A stretch of 6,464 nucleotides of DNA from an uncultured Kangiella sp. (GTDB taxonomy: Bacteria > Pseudomonadota > Gammaproteobacteria > Enterobacterales > DSM-103792). Numbering within the stretch: position 1 is the first letter of the stretch; each line of letters opens with the position of its first letter. Below the pieces are notes generated by a model, which did no database searches, was not told the origin of the DNA, and was given only the letters and a program-made list of their open reading frames with translations. Below are positions 1-6,000 of this stretch, piece after piece. The stretch covers positions 1 through 6,464 of the forward strand of contig CAMLKQ010000129.1 in the NCBI GenBank assembly GCA_946480585.1, read 5' to 3'. A program made the translations under genes and the position numbers.

Positions 1-28
1 GCATGGTGCCGGACCGGAGTGCACGAAC

Positions 29-724
29 ATGGCGAATATCCTGTTGGTCGGCGGCAGCCACGGCATCGGCCTGGCGATGTTGGAGCAGCTGCTCGGCGCT
101 GATCATCACATCTGGTTGGCGTGCCGGGAACCGGAGCGGGTGCCGGCTCATGCCGCGCTGACCGCGATCCGTTGGGATGCCGAGCAAAGTTCGTTTCCTG
201 CTGATGCGCTGCCCGCACAATTGCACGGGCTTGCTTATTGCCCTGGCAGCATCACGCTGAAACCGTTCGCCCGGCTGACCGAGGCCGATTTTCTGCACGA
301 CTGGCAACTCAATGTCATGGGCGCGGTGCGGGCCTTGCAGGCAGCGCGACCGGCCTTGCAAGCCGCTGGACAGGCGCAGGTTGTGCTGTTCAGTTCGGTG
401 GCGGCGCAAACGGGGCTCACGTTTCACGCGTCCATTGCCGCAGCGAAAGCCGCCGTCGAAGGTTTGACCCGCTCGCTTGCTGCCGAATGGGCGCCGGCGA
501 TTCGGATCAATGCGATCGCGCCTGCGCTCATCGACACGCCGCTGGCGGCGCCACTGCTGAACACCGATGCCAAACGGCAGGCGATCGCCGAGCGCAATCC
601 CCTGAAGCAGATCGGCAGTGCGAAAGCGGTTGCGGATTTGGCGTGCTGGCTGCTGACGGCGGAGCACAACTTTGCCACCGGCCAAATTTTTGCACTCGAT
701 GGCGGGCTGTCGCGATTGCGCTGA
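29..724 (+). CDS. SDR-family (short-chain dehydrogenase/reductase-like) protein, atypical active site
   Basis: A 231-residue protein with a single Rossmann domain, the usual length for a classical short-chain dehydrogenase/reductase. Seen: a glycine-rich nucleotide-binding loop GGSHGIG at residues 8-14, the catalytic-type Asn at 95 (LNVMG), a Ser at 123 in FSSVAAQTG, a Lys at 140 in AAAKAAVEGLTRSLAAE, the INAIAPALIDT segment at 160-170 that follows the active site, and a C-terminal ALDGG. Odd: the position four residues before Lys140, where the family has its catalytic Tyr (YxxxK), holds Ile136. The CPGS at 71-74 also replaces the common NNAG. The fold assignment is firm. Oxidoreductase activity is uncertain and the substrate is unknown. 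The start is supported by GGAG at 16-19, nine bases before the ATG; the reading frame is open upstream to the window edge, so an earlier start cannot be excluded. A terminator follows the stop within about ten bases, so this is the last gene of its transcript. Confidence 0.85.
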   Translation: MANILLVGGSHGIGLAMLEQLLGADHHIWLACREPERVPAHAALTAIRWDAEQSSFPADALPAQLHGLAYCPGSITLKPFARLTEADFLHDWQLNVMGAVRALQAARPALQAAGQAQVVLFSSVAAQTGLTFHASIAAAKAAVEGLTRSLAAEWAPAIRINAIAPALIDTPLAAPLLNTDAKRQAIAERNPLKQIGSAKAVADLACWLLTAEHNFATGQIFALDGGLSRLR

Positions 725-732
725 GCCGGCAC

Positions 733-762
733 AAAAAAAAGCGGCCATTGGGCCGCTTTTTT
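733..762. terminator. Bidirectional rho-independent terminator
   Basis: The perfect stem GCGGCC (741-746) and GGCCGC (751-756) encloses the 4-base loop ATTG. It is flanked by eight A on the left (733-740) and six T on the right (757-762), so both strands read as a GC hairpin followed by a U run. It lies between the convergent SDR-like gene (+) and the FliL-like gene (-) and can end both transcripts. Confidence 0.9.
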
Positions 763-789
763 CTTGTAGCGTCGTCGCTATGACCCGCG

Positions 790-1224
790 CTATTGCCAGA
801 CATAGCGGGTGAACAGCACATCCTCGATGATCGCTTTCTGTTTGGTTTCCGTTTCCAGCCGCGTTTGCAACTCGGTCAGCGTTTGCTGGCGCAGGTTTTC
901 ACGCAGCGCGAGATCACGGACGCTGGCGTCGGTCTGGCCGCGCATCAGCCAGACCACGGCATCCTGCAGCAGCGGCAAATGCTGCTTGATCAATTCGACC
1001 CCGGCGGCGCCTTTGACTTTCAGCTGGATGCCGACCGACAGGTAGCCAATCTTGCCGTTGTCTTTCTGGTAGTTGGTAACGAAATTCGGAAACAGCTCGA
1101 AGTACTTGGTGCCTTCCGGATCCGGATCACTGCTGCCACCGCCACTGGCCTGCGCCGGTTGGCAAACGCAGGCGAGCGCTGCCAGCAGCAGCGCTGCGCA
1201 CCAGGAAGGGAGTGTCCATCGCAT
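790..1224 (-). CDS. FliL-like (flagellar basal body-associated FliL family) secreted protein
   Basis: A 144-residue protein. Residues 1-26 form a signal peptide: Arg near the N-terminus, a hydrophobic run LLLAALACVC, and a likely signal peptidase I site after AQA. There is a Cys at 19 and another at 21, but the residues before them fit a lipobox poorly. After a short Gly/Ser/Asp linker comes a FliL-type domain: YFELFPNFVTNY, a beta-rich GYLSVGIQLKV, the LPLLQDAVVWLM helix, a long charged helix, and a C-terminal VEDLLF-like segment (IIEDVLFTRYVWQ). Family knowledge: true FliL is an inner-membrane protein that sits around the flagellar stator. This copy lies outside any flagellar cluster and seems to be exported, so a flagellar role is not implied. 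The start has an AGGA ribosome site five bases upstream. It follows the rubredoxin stop by 39 bases on the same strand, so the two are probably co-transcribed. Confidence 0.8.
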   Translation of the reverse strand: MRWTLPSWCAALLLAALACVCQPAQASGGGSSDPDPEGTKYFELFPNFVTNYQKDNGKIGYLSVGIQLKVKGAAGVELIKQHLPLLQDAVVWLMRGQTDASVRDLALRENLRQQTLTELQTRLETETKQKAIIEDVLFTRYVWQ

Positions 1225-1263
1225 CGGTGGTGTCCTGTCGAGCAGCGAAACGGTCGGACAAGC

Positions 1264-1431
1264 TTAGTCGATTTCCACCATTTCAAAATCGAGCTTGCCG
1301 ATGCCGCAATCCGGGCACAGCCAATCGGCCGGTACATCCGCCCACGCCGTGCCGGGCGCAATGCCGTCTTCCGGCCAGCCAAGCGCTTCGTCATAGACCA
1401 AGCCGCACACCAGACATTGCCACTTTTTCAT
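1264..1431 (-). CDS. rubA: Rubredoxin (55 aa)
   Basis: A complete 55-residue rubredoxin, the typical length for the family. Two iron-binding knuckles are visible: CLVCG (Cys6, Cys9) and CPDCG (Cys39, Cys42), which together hold one Fe in an FeS4 site. The conserved aromatic core is also present (Trp4, Tyr13, Trp37), with the segment [18 protein letters not shown] between the knuckles and the KxDFEM tail seen in aerobic bacterial rubredoxins. The role is cytoplasmic one-electron transfer. In aerobes some relatives feed alkane hydroxylases, but no alkB or rubredoxin reductase is visible here, so the partner is unknown. A strong AGGTGA ribosome site lies just before the ATG (1435-1440 on the complement). 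It is the first gene of a - strand operon with the FliL-like gene, and a sigma70-like promoter is visible upstream (1489-1517). Confidence 0.95.
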   Translation of the reverse strand: MKKWQCLVCGLVYDEALGWPEDGIAPGTAWADVPADWLCPDCGIGKLDFEMVEID

Positions 1432-1488
1432 CGTTCACCTGTACGTCATTACCAGCGAAAACTGTACCGCCACCGTTGGCGGCGCGCA

Positions 1489-1517
1489 GTTATAGCCGCC
1501 GGGGCAGCAGTCGGCAA
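1489..1517 (-). promoter_or_regulatory. Putative sigma70 promoter for the rubredoxin operon
   Basis: On the complement, TTGCCG (1512-1517) is followed after exactly 17 bases by TATAAC (1489-1494). These match the sigma70 consensus at 4 of 6 and 5 of 6 positions. The predicted transcript would start about 50 bases before the rubredoxin ATG, whose ribosome site is good. It lies back to back with the ubiC promoter: its -35 is about ten bases from the ubiC -10. This is a motif reading, not an observed start site. Confidence 0.55.
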
Positions 1518-1527
1518 GTCGGCTGCG

Positions 1528-1533
1528 TATAAT
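1528..1533 (+). promoter_or_regulatory. Putative -10 box of the ubiC-ubiA promoter
   Basis: A perfect TATAAT lies 31 bases before the ubiC ATG at 1565 and is followed by a GC-rich discriminator (GCCGGCC). No good -35 hexamer is visible at 16-18 bases upstream (the sequence there is CAGCAG-like), so an activator or a weak -35 is likely. A start near 1540 would give a leader of about 25 bases. The box itself contains the AT of the upstream ATG at 1532. Confidence 0.6.
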
Positions 1534-1564
1534 GCCGGCCTCTTTGTACGCCAATCTCAATGCC

Positions 1565-2089
1565 ATGCAGCCACTCTGGCGTGATGAAGCCCCGGCCTGG
1601 ACGCCGGCGCTGCAACAGCTGATGACCGAACCGGGCTCGTTCACCGCCGCGTTGACGGCGCGGCTCGGGCCGATCACGGTCCGGCCGCTGCTGCAGCAGT
1701 GGCAGGCGATTCGCGGCGACGAAGCCCAGCAGCTGGGGCTCGCGTCGCCACAACCCTGCTATGTGCGCGAAGTGGTGCTGTGCCGCGACAGTCAACCGGT
1801 GATTTTTGCCCGCACCGTGATCCCGTCGCGCAGCCTGCTCGGTGCCAATCGTGAGCTGACCCAGCTCGGTGGTCGTGCGCTCGGTGCCCTGCTGTTTGCC
1901 GGCGACGGCGAACGGGTGTCGCTGCAATACCGCAGCCTCGATGGCCGCGAATTGCTGGCGCGGCGGCTACTGCAGCAACAGTTGTCATGGCAACGCGGGT
2001 TGCCGGCCCGGCGTTCGCTGTTCCGTTTGCGCGGCGCGCCGCTGTTGGTTCAGGAAGTGGCCTTGCCGGCGCTGGTGCGGATGCTGTAA
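1565..2089 (+). CDS. ubiC: Chorismate lyase (chorismate-pyruvate lyase) UbiC
   Basis: Cytoplasmic enzyme that splits chorismate into 4-hydroxybenzoate and pyruvate, the first committed step of ubiquinone synthesis. From the ATG at 1565 it is 174 residues (the E. coli enzyme is 165). Family segments appear in order: TEPGSFT near 21-27, YVREVVLC at 66-73 with the substrate-binding Arg68, the ARTVIP strand with Arg83, LGGRALGALLF at 101-111 (matching the E. coli LGKTPLGRYLF stretch), RRSLFRLRG, and LLVQEVALP with the product-binding Glu164. The E. coli active-site Met in the DSMT segment is Phe here. An in-frame ATG at 1532 would add 11 residues, but it overlaps the TATAAT box and would lie upstream of the transcript start, so I chose 1565. 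No clear ribosome site precedes either ATG. ubiA follows after 36 bases in the same operon. Confidence 0.93.
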   Translation: MQPLWRDEAPAWTPALQQLMTEPGSFTAALTARLGPITVRPLLQQWQAIRGDEAQQLGLASPQPCYVREVVLCRDSQPVIFARTVIPSRSLLGANRELTQLGGRALGALLFAGDGERVSLQYRSLDGRELLARRLLQQQLSWQRGLPARRSLFRLRGAPLLVQEVALPALVRML

Positions 2090-2125
2090 ACCGGTGGCCA
2101 ACGCTGCCATCGACCCGAGGTGAAC

Positions 2126-3022
2126 ATGAGCACACCTGCTACGCCGAACACGCCGCGCGTGTCCTTGTGGACGGTGCTGCGGCCGTATCTGGAATTGATG
2201 CGCTGGCACAAACCGGTCGGCATCTTTCTGCTGCTGTGGCCAACGCTGTGGGCGCTGTGGCTGGCCGCTGACGGGGTGCCGCCACTCGATACCTTGCTGG
2301 TGTTTGCGCTGGGCACGGCGCTGATGCGCGCCTGTGGTTGCGTCATCAATGATTTTGCCGATCGCAAATTCGATGGCGCGGTGGCGCGCACGCAGCAGCG
2401 GCCGCTCGCGACCGGTGCCGTCACCAGCAAACAGGCGCTGCAACTTTTTCTTGGTCTGGCCTTGCTGTCGTTTGCGCTGGTGCTGACCCAGAACCGGATG
2501 ACGGTGCTGCTGTCATTTGTCGCGATTGCCATCGCCAGTGCTTATCCGTTTATGAAGCGCTACACCTATTTCCCGCAAGTCGTGCTCGGTGCCGCCTTTG
2601 CCTGGGCGATCCCGATGGCGTTTGCCGCGGTCAGTGAAACCGTGCCGGCGCTGGCCTGGCTGCTGTATTGCTCTACCTTGCTGTGGGTGCTGGCTTACGA
2701 CACCTTGTATGGCATGGTCGATCGCGAAGACGACAAGAAGATCGGCATCAAGTCGACGGCGATCTTGTTCGGCGATGCCGACATTTTCATGGTCAGCTGC
2801 ATACACGGTTTGGCGCTGCTCGGTCTGCTGCTGGTTGGCCAGCGTGCCGAACTCGGTGGCGCTTACTACGCCGGCTGGACGCTGGCGCTGCTGATTGTCA
2901 TTGCCCAGATGTGGCTGGCGCGTTCGCGCAAACCTGCCGATTGCTTCCGGGCCTTTCAATGGAACAATGCCTACGGTCTGGCGCTGACCGCCGGGCTTGT
3001 CGCCGATTACGCGCTGCGCTGA
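2126..3022 (+). CDS. ubiA: 4-hydroxybenzoate polyprenyltransferase UbiA
   Basis: Inner-membrane prenyltransferase that attaches the polyprenyl tail to 4-hydroxybenzoate made by UbiC, the second step of ubiquinone synthesis. It is 298 residues (E. coli 290). Both Mg-diphosphate-binding aspartate motifs are intact: NDFADRKFD at 75-83, followed by RTQQRPL, and YDTLYGMVDREDDKKIGIKS at 191-210 with Asp192, Asp199 and Asp203. The rest is a series of hydrophobic helices (for example around 32-48, 54-70, 105-121, 126-140, 151-168, 176-191, 221-238, 247-265 and 282-295), as expected for the helical UbiA fold. The ATG at 2126 is preferred over the GTG at 2120 because the ribosome site GAGGTGA (2117-2123) overlaps that GTG and is well placed for the ATG. 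No separate promoter is seen, so it is expressed with ubiC. It ends before a strong hairpin. Confidence 0.97.
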   Translation: MSTPATPNTPRVSLWTVLRPYLELMRWHKPVGIFLLLWPTLWALWLAADGVPPLDTLLVFALGTALMRACGCVINDFADRKFDGAVARTQQRPLATGAVTSKQALQLFLGLALLSFALVLTQNRMTVLLSFVAIAIASAYPFMKRYTYFPQVVLGAAFAWAIPMAFAAVSETVPALAWLLYCSTLLWVLAYDTLYGMVDREDDKKIGIKSTAILFGDADIFMVSCIHGLALLGLLLVGQRAELGGAYYAGWTLALLIVIAQMWLARSRKPADCFRAFQWNNAYGLALTAGLVADYALR

Positions 3023-3068
3023 TCGCGGCGTTGGCAAACGAATTCGCAATCACAGGCATTGTCGGTCA

Positions 3069-3096
3069 AAAACAGGCGCCCTCCGGCGCCTGTTTT
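3069..3096. terminator. Bidirectional rho-independent terminator after ubiA
   Basis: A perfect 12-base inverted repeat: AAAACAGGCGCC (3069-3080) and GGCGCCTGTTTT (3085-3096), with loop CTCC. The GC core with A's on the left and T's on the right works on both strands. It lies 46 bases after the ubiA stop and 23 bases past the end of the TonB-like gene coming from the other side, so it can close both convergent transcripts. Confidence 0.92.
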
Positions 3097-3119
3097 GTGT
3101 GCGAATGGTTCGCTGTTCT

Positions 3120-3740
3120 TTATTGCTCCAGTTTGAAATCCAGTGTCACCGTTTGCACCACCGGGCCTTGCTCGGTCGGTCGATAACGCCAGCGCTGTAT
3201 GGCTTTGACAGCGGCCTGATCGAACACGCCACGCGGCGAGCCATTCAGCACTTGAACATTGCCGACGGTGCCGTCCTGGCGCACTTCAAAACGCAGGCTG
3301 ACCCAGCCCTCAATGCCTTTTGCCGCTTCCGCGCGTGGATACGGCGGTTGCAACTGACTGATCGGCACCAGACCGCTGATCGGGCTGGTGTCGTGGCCCG
3401 GACCAACGCTGTAATCCGGTTCGCCGTGGCCGATCGGCCCCCAATCCGGATGCGCGGAGCCCGGCGCAATCGGCGGCAGGGCAGGGCCAGTGCCGCTTTC
3501 ATCCGGCGGTGCGATCACGATGGGCGGCGACGGTGGTTGGGTGACGGTTTTTTTCTGTTCCGGCAAGGTCGGGCGAACCGGCTTTTTCGGAGTTGGGTCC
3601 GGCGCAACCAAGCTGGTGTCATTGAACACCGTCGCTGGCGGCATGGGCGGCAACTCGCGTTGCTGCACCAGATTCGCCATGACACCCAACAATAAAAAGC
3701 TGATCAAAACGGCAAAAACGATGGACAAGCTGACTCGCAT
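3120..3740 (-). CDS. Energy transducer TonB family protein (short, TonB2-like size)
   Basis: A 206-residue protein. Residues 1-22 form a single N-terminal membrane anchor (VFAVLISFLLLGVMANLV). A Pro-rich periplasmic spacer follows at about 31-130 (PPMPP, KKPVRPTLP, QPPSPPIVIAPP), then a TonB C-terminal domain at about 127-206. This has the QPPYPRAEAAKGIEG entry motif, the beta strand WVSLRFEVRQDGTVGNVQVL, the AAVKAIQRWRYRP helix-strand, and a final beta strand. Family knowledge: such proteins carry proton-motive energy from ExbB/ExbD to outer-membrane TonB-dependent transporters. The N-terminal helix lacks the classic SHLS-type histidine motif, as is common in the TonB2 group. No exbB, exbD or receptor gene is in this window. 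The start at 3740 is chosen for its strong GGAGGG ribosome site eight bases upstream and because the hydrophobic anchor begins right after it; the longer frame back to 3818 only adds a Pro-rich stretch. It lies 156 bases downstream of the GGDEF gene on the same strand. Confidence 0.88.
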   Translation of the reverse strand: MRVSLSIVFAVLISFLLLGVMANLVQQRELPPMPPATVFNDTSLVAPDPTPKKPVRPTLPEQKKTVTQPPSPPIVIAPPDESGTGPALPPIAPGSAHPDWGPIGHGEPDYSVGPGHDTSPISGLVPISQLQPPYPRAEAAKGIEGWVSLRFEVRQDGTVGNVQVLNGSPRGVFDQAAVKAIQRWRYRPTEQGPVVQTVTLDFKLEQ

Positions 3741-3896
3741 GATGATTTCCCTCCGGCCCGTTCCCCGCGGGCTTGCCTGTTCAGGATGCGGAGGCGGCGT
3801 GGCAGGGCAAAGTGGCATCGTGCGCGGCGCGCGTGTGCACTAATGCCGTGTCTTTGCCGCTGTAGCGCGGCATGATGGGGAATGAGGTAAAGGCGA
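3741..3896 (-). other. Intergenic leader between the GGDEF gene and the TonB-like gene
   Basis: This 156-base gap holds no clear sigma70 promoter and no hairpin followed by a T run, so read-through from the GGDEF gene into the TonB-like gene is possible. Two GC hairpins are visible. One is GCCGC/GCGGC with a 6-base loop (3856-3871). The other is GCCCG/CGGGC with a 7-base loop (3756-3772), whose foot ends one base before the GGAGGG ribosome site. A 30-codon reading frame lies within the gap (ATG at 3873, stop at 3781-3783) but has no ribosome site or recognisable content. Confidence 0.4.
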
Positions 3897-5795
3897 TTAC
3901 AGTTTCGGCTGTGCCAACTCGGCGCGGTTGCGACCGCCGGCTTTGGCGCGGTACAACGCATCGTCGGCATGGCGCGACAGCTGGGCAATATCCGGAATGG
4001 CCGGCGTCCATTCGCAGGCGCCGATGCTGATGGTGATGTGCAGTTCCGGGTGCAGATCGCGGCAATCGATGGCATCCACGGCCTGACGCAAACGCTCGGC
4101 TACGTCCATCGCCACAGCGCCCGTGGCGCCCGGCAACACCACCAGAAATTCCTCGCCGCCGGTGCGGCCCAGTTTGTCTTCGCTGCGCAGCACGTGCTGG
4201 CAGGCATGGGCAATCCGCTGCAACACCACATCGCCGATCGCATGGCCGTGGGTGTCATTGACCCGCTTGAAATAATCGATGTCACACACCAGCACGCTGA
4301 GCACTTTTTGGCTGCGTCTGGCATCGTCAATCTGTTGGGTGGCGTAACTCAGAATGGCACGCCGATTCGGCAGCCGGGTGAGTTCATCGGTGAGCGCCAG
4401 CTCGCGCATGCTGCGCGAAGCTTTCAGTTGCCGCCACGCGAGATAACCGAGTAACAGCGTCAAGCCGGCCGCCAACGCGATGACCAGTGATTGCAAGCCC
4501 CGGATGCGCTCGGCATCGGCCAGTGCCTGATTGGTCAACTGCTGCTGCTTTTCCAGCAGGGCATTTTCCTGCTCTTTCTTTTCGGTATCGAACTGCACGC
4601 GCGAGCGCGCCGTCTGCTCTTCCCGCAGTTGCTGATCGAGCTTGAAGTGATCGGCGAGAAAATTCTGCAAGCTCAGATACGCCTGTTGCCACTGGCCGCG
4701 ACTGGCGAGTGCCTCGGCGTGGGTGCGGCGCGCGTCGGCGAGGTAGCGCAAAGTGTCGTGCCGCTCAAACACCGGAATGGCCTGGTCGAATTCCGCCAAG
4801 GCTTCGCTGCTGCGCTGCAACTGCAACAGCGCGGCGCCACGGTAATAGTGGGTCAGGGCCTGCTGAATCGGTTCGTTCTGGTCTTTCACCAATTGCAGCG
4901 CCTTGTCCAAATGCGGCAAGGCTTCTGCCGCCCGCTGCATGGCCACCAGTTCAGCGCCGATGGACTGCTGCAACACGGCAAGCTGGGTCGGGATGTTGTG
5001 CTTTTCCGCCAGGGCCAGCGCGCGGTCATAGTGATCGAGCGCGTTGACGTGGTCGCCTTTGCGCGAAAACGCGTGGCCCATGTCGGTTTCCATTGCTTCG
5101 GCCAGCGCGGTCAAGCCTTGCTGCTCGGCGATGGCGCGCAATTGTTTCAGGTAATGCAGCGCCTGATCGTGCTCTCCAATCCGGGAATAGAGTGTGGCAA
5201 TTGCGCGCAGCACATCGCGGCCGTAGGGCGAGTCGTCGAGCTGACGGTACAACTCGTAGGATTCTTTCAGATCGGACAGGGCGTCGGCGAACTGGCCGCG
5301 AAACGACCGCAGTTCACCGCGGGTCCAGGTGGCGTCGGCGAGCAGACGGGTTTCCTGCAAGCGGCGACCTTCAGCGACGGCGAAATCGTAATCCGCCATC
5401 GCCGCATCCAGCTGACTTTGCAACTCGAGGGCGTAGCCGCGGCACATGCGCAAATCGGCGAACCAGCGCGGCGCGGTTTTGACATCGTCCCGCGCCATGG
5501 CCTGTTCGGCAAACTGCTGCACTTCGGTCACCGGTTTTTCACCAAAGCTGAACCAGCACTCGACGCTCAGCATCAGCATTACCGCTTCCGGCTCCGGCTT
5601 GGCCTTGACCAAGGCTTGCGCTTCGGCAATCGTGGCCCGCGCCAACTCGGCTTCATTGCGGCCAAAATGCTGTTCTGCCTTGCGCACCAAAGCCTCGGCT
5701 TGCGCAAACGCCGACGACAGCTCGGCCGCGAATCCAGTGACGGACGCAAACACGAGCAACAAGGCTGGAAGGGAAGCAAACAGTGGCCGCGACAT
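3897..5795 (-). CDS. Periplasmic TPR sensor - diguanylate cyclase (GGDEF) protein
   Basis: A 632-residue membrane-bound signalling enzyme predicted to make cyclic di-GMP from two GTP. Layout: signal peptide 1-23 (cleavage near GFAA/EL); about 350 residues of helical TPR-like repeats (clear units near 205-223, 240-264, 279-303 and 313-343, with A-x-x-Y/F-x-x-A/L patterns); a charged coiled-coil linker at about 385-432; one transmembrane helix at about 434-453; and a C-terminal GGDEF domain at about 465-625. The domain begins with LTDELTRLPNRRA, carries the metal and substrate site CDIDYFKRVNDTHGH (Asp505), and has the intact signature GGEEF at 546-550. RSED (537-540) lies five residues before it, the spacing of a functional inhibitory I-site. 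The topology puts the TPR region in the periplasm and the cyclase in the cytoplasm. The start has no clear ribosome site, but the signal peptide begins right at this Met. The ligand is unknown. Confidence 0.93.
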   Translation of the reverse strand: MSRPLFASLPALLLVFASVTGFAAELSSAFAQAEALVRKAEQHFGRNEAELARATIAEAQALVKAKPEPEAVMLMLSVECWFSFGEKPVTEVQQFAEQAMARDDVKTAPRWFADLRMCRGYALELQSQLDAAMADYDFAVAEGRRLQETRLLADATWTRGELRSFRGQFADALSDLKESYELYRQLDDSPYGRDVLRAIATLYSRIGEHDQALHYLKQLRAIAEQQGLTALAEAMETDMGHAFSRKGDHVNALDHYDRALALAEKHNIPTQLAVLQQSIGAELVAMQRAAEALPHLDKALQLVKDQNEPIQQALTHYYRGAALLQLQRSSEALAEFDQAIPVFERHDTLRYLADARRTHAEALASRGQWQQAYLSLQNFLADHFKLDQQLREEQTARSRVQFDTEKKEQENALLEKQQQLTNQALADAERIRGLQSLVIALAAGLTLLLGYLAWRQLKASRSMRELALTDELTRLPNRRAILSYATQQIDDARRSQKVLSVLVCDIDYFKRVNDTHGHAIGDVVLQRIAHACQHVLRSEDKLGRTGGEEFLVVLPGATGAVAMDVAERLRQAVDAIDCRDLHPELHITISIGACEWTPAIPDIAQLSRHADDALYRAKAGGRNRAELAQPKL

Positions 5796-5957
5796 CTAAT
5801 TTTTGGCGTTGGGCGGGTCTGTGATGAGGTTGGCAGTACAACGTCCGTCTGGCAAGTCCTGAACCGGCATTGCCGTGACGGCAGATTATTGGCTCTTTCG
5901 TGCAATTTAGTCGGAACGTGGTCACGCCTTGCTCTATGGCGCGGTGCAGCAAAGGGC

Positions 5958-5963
5958 TATAAT
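5958..5963 (+). promoter_or_regulatory. Putative -10 box of the ppa promoter
   Basis: A perfect TATAAT followed by GCGCGCCC, a very GC-rich discriminator. No strong -35 is seen at the right distance. TTGCTC at 5929-5934 is 23 bases away, which is too far. A start near 5970 would give a leader of about 55 bases containing the hairpin at 5980-6000. Family knowledge: GC-rich discriminators are typical of growth-rate and ppGpp-controlled promoters in gammaproteobacteria; applying that here is inference. Confidence 0.6.
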
Positions 5964-5979
5964 GCGCGCCCTTTTTCAT

Positions 5980-6000
5980 CGCCAGCCAGACCGGCTGGCG
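5980..6000 (+). promoter_or_regulatory. Hairpin in the ppa leader
   Basis: A perfect 8-base-pair inverted repeat: CGCCAGCC (5980-5987) and GGCTGGCG (5993-6000) around the 5-base loop AGACC. It sits inside the predicted ppa leader, 24 bases before the ATG. It is not followed by a T run, so it is not a standard terminator on the + strand. It could stabilise the mRNA 5' end, affect translation, or bind a regulator. Confidence 0.5.

Noticed and set aside
1..28. Possible end of an upstream gene
   Set aside because: No stop codon occurs in these bases in any + frame, and the reading frames that continue overlap the SDR-like gene too far to be credible; too little sequence to call.
793..1584. A 263-codon + strand frame antisense to the FliL-like gene and rubredoxin
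   Set aside because: It overlaps two clear - strand genes and the ubiC promoter and start; its translation shows no family motif.
2120..2125. GTG start for ubiA
   Set aside because: The GTG is part of the GAGGTGA ribosome site that serves the ATG at 2126.
3741..3818. Longer N-terminus for the TonB-like protein starting at 3818
   Set aside because: The added 26 residues would put a Pro/Arg-rich stretch before the membrane anchor, while a GGAGGG ribosome site is ideally placed for the ATG at 3740.
3856..3871. GC hairpin downstream of the GGDEF gene as a terminator
   Set aside because: The stem is only 5-6 bp and no T run follows it on the - strand.
3781..3875. Short - strand reading frame in the gap between the GGDEF and TonB-like genes
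   Set aside because: Only 30 codons from the ATG at 3873, no ribosome site, and no hydrophobic or conserved pattern; it is best left as leader sequence.
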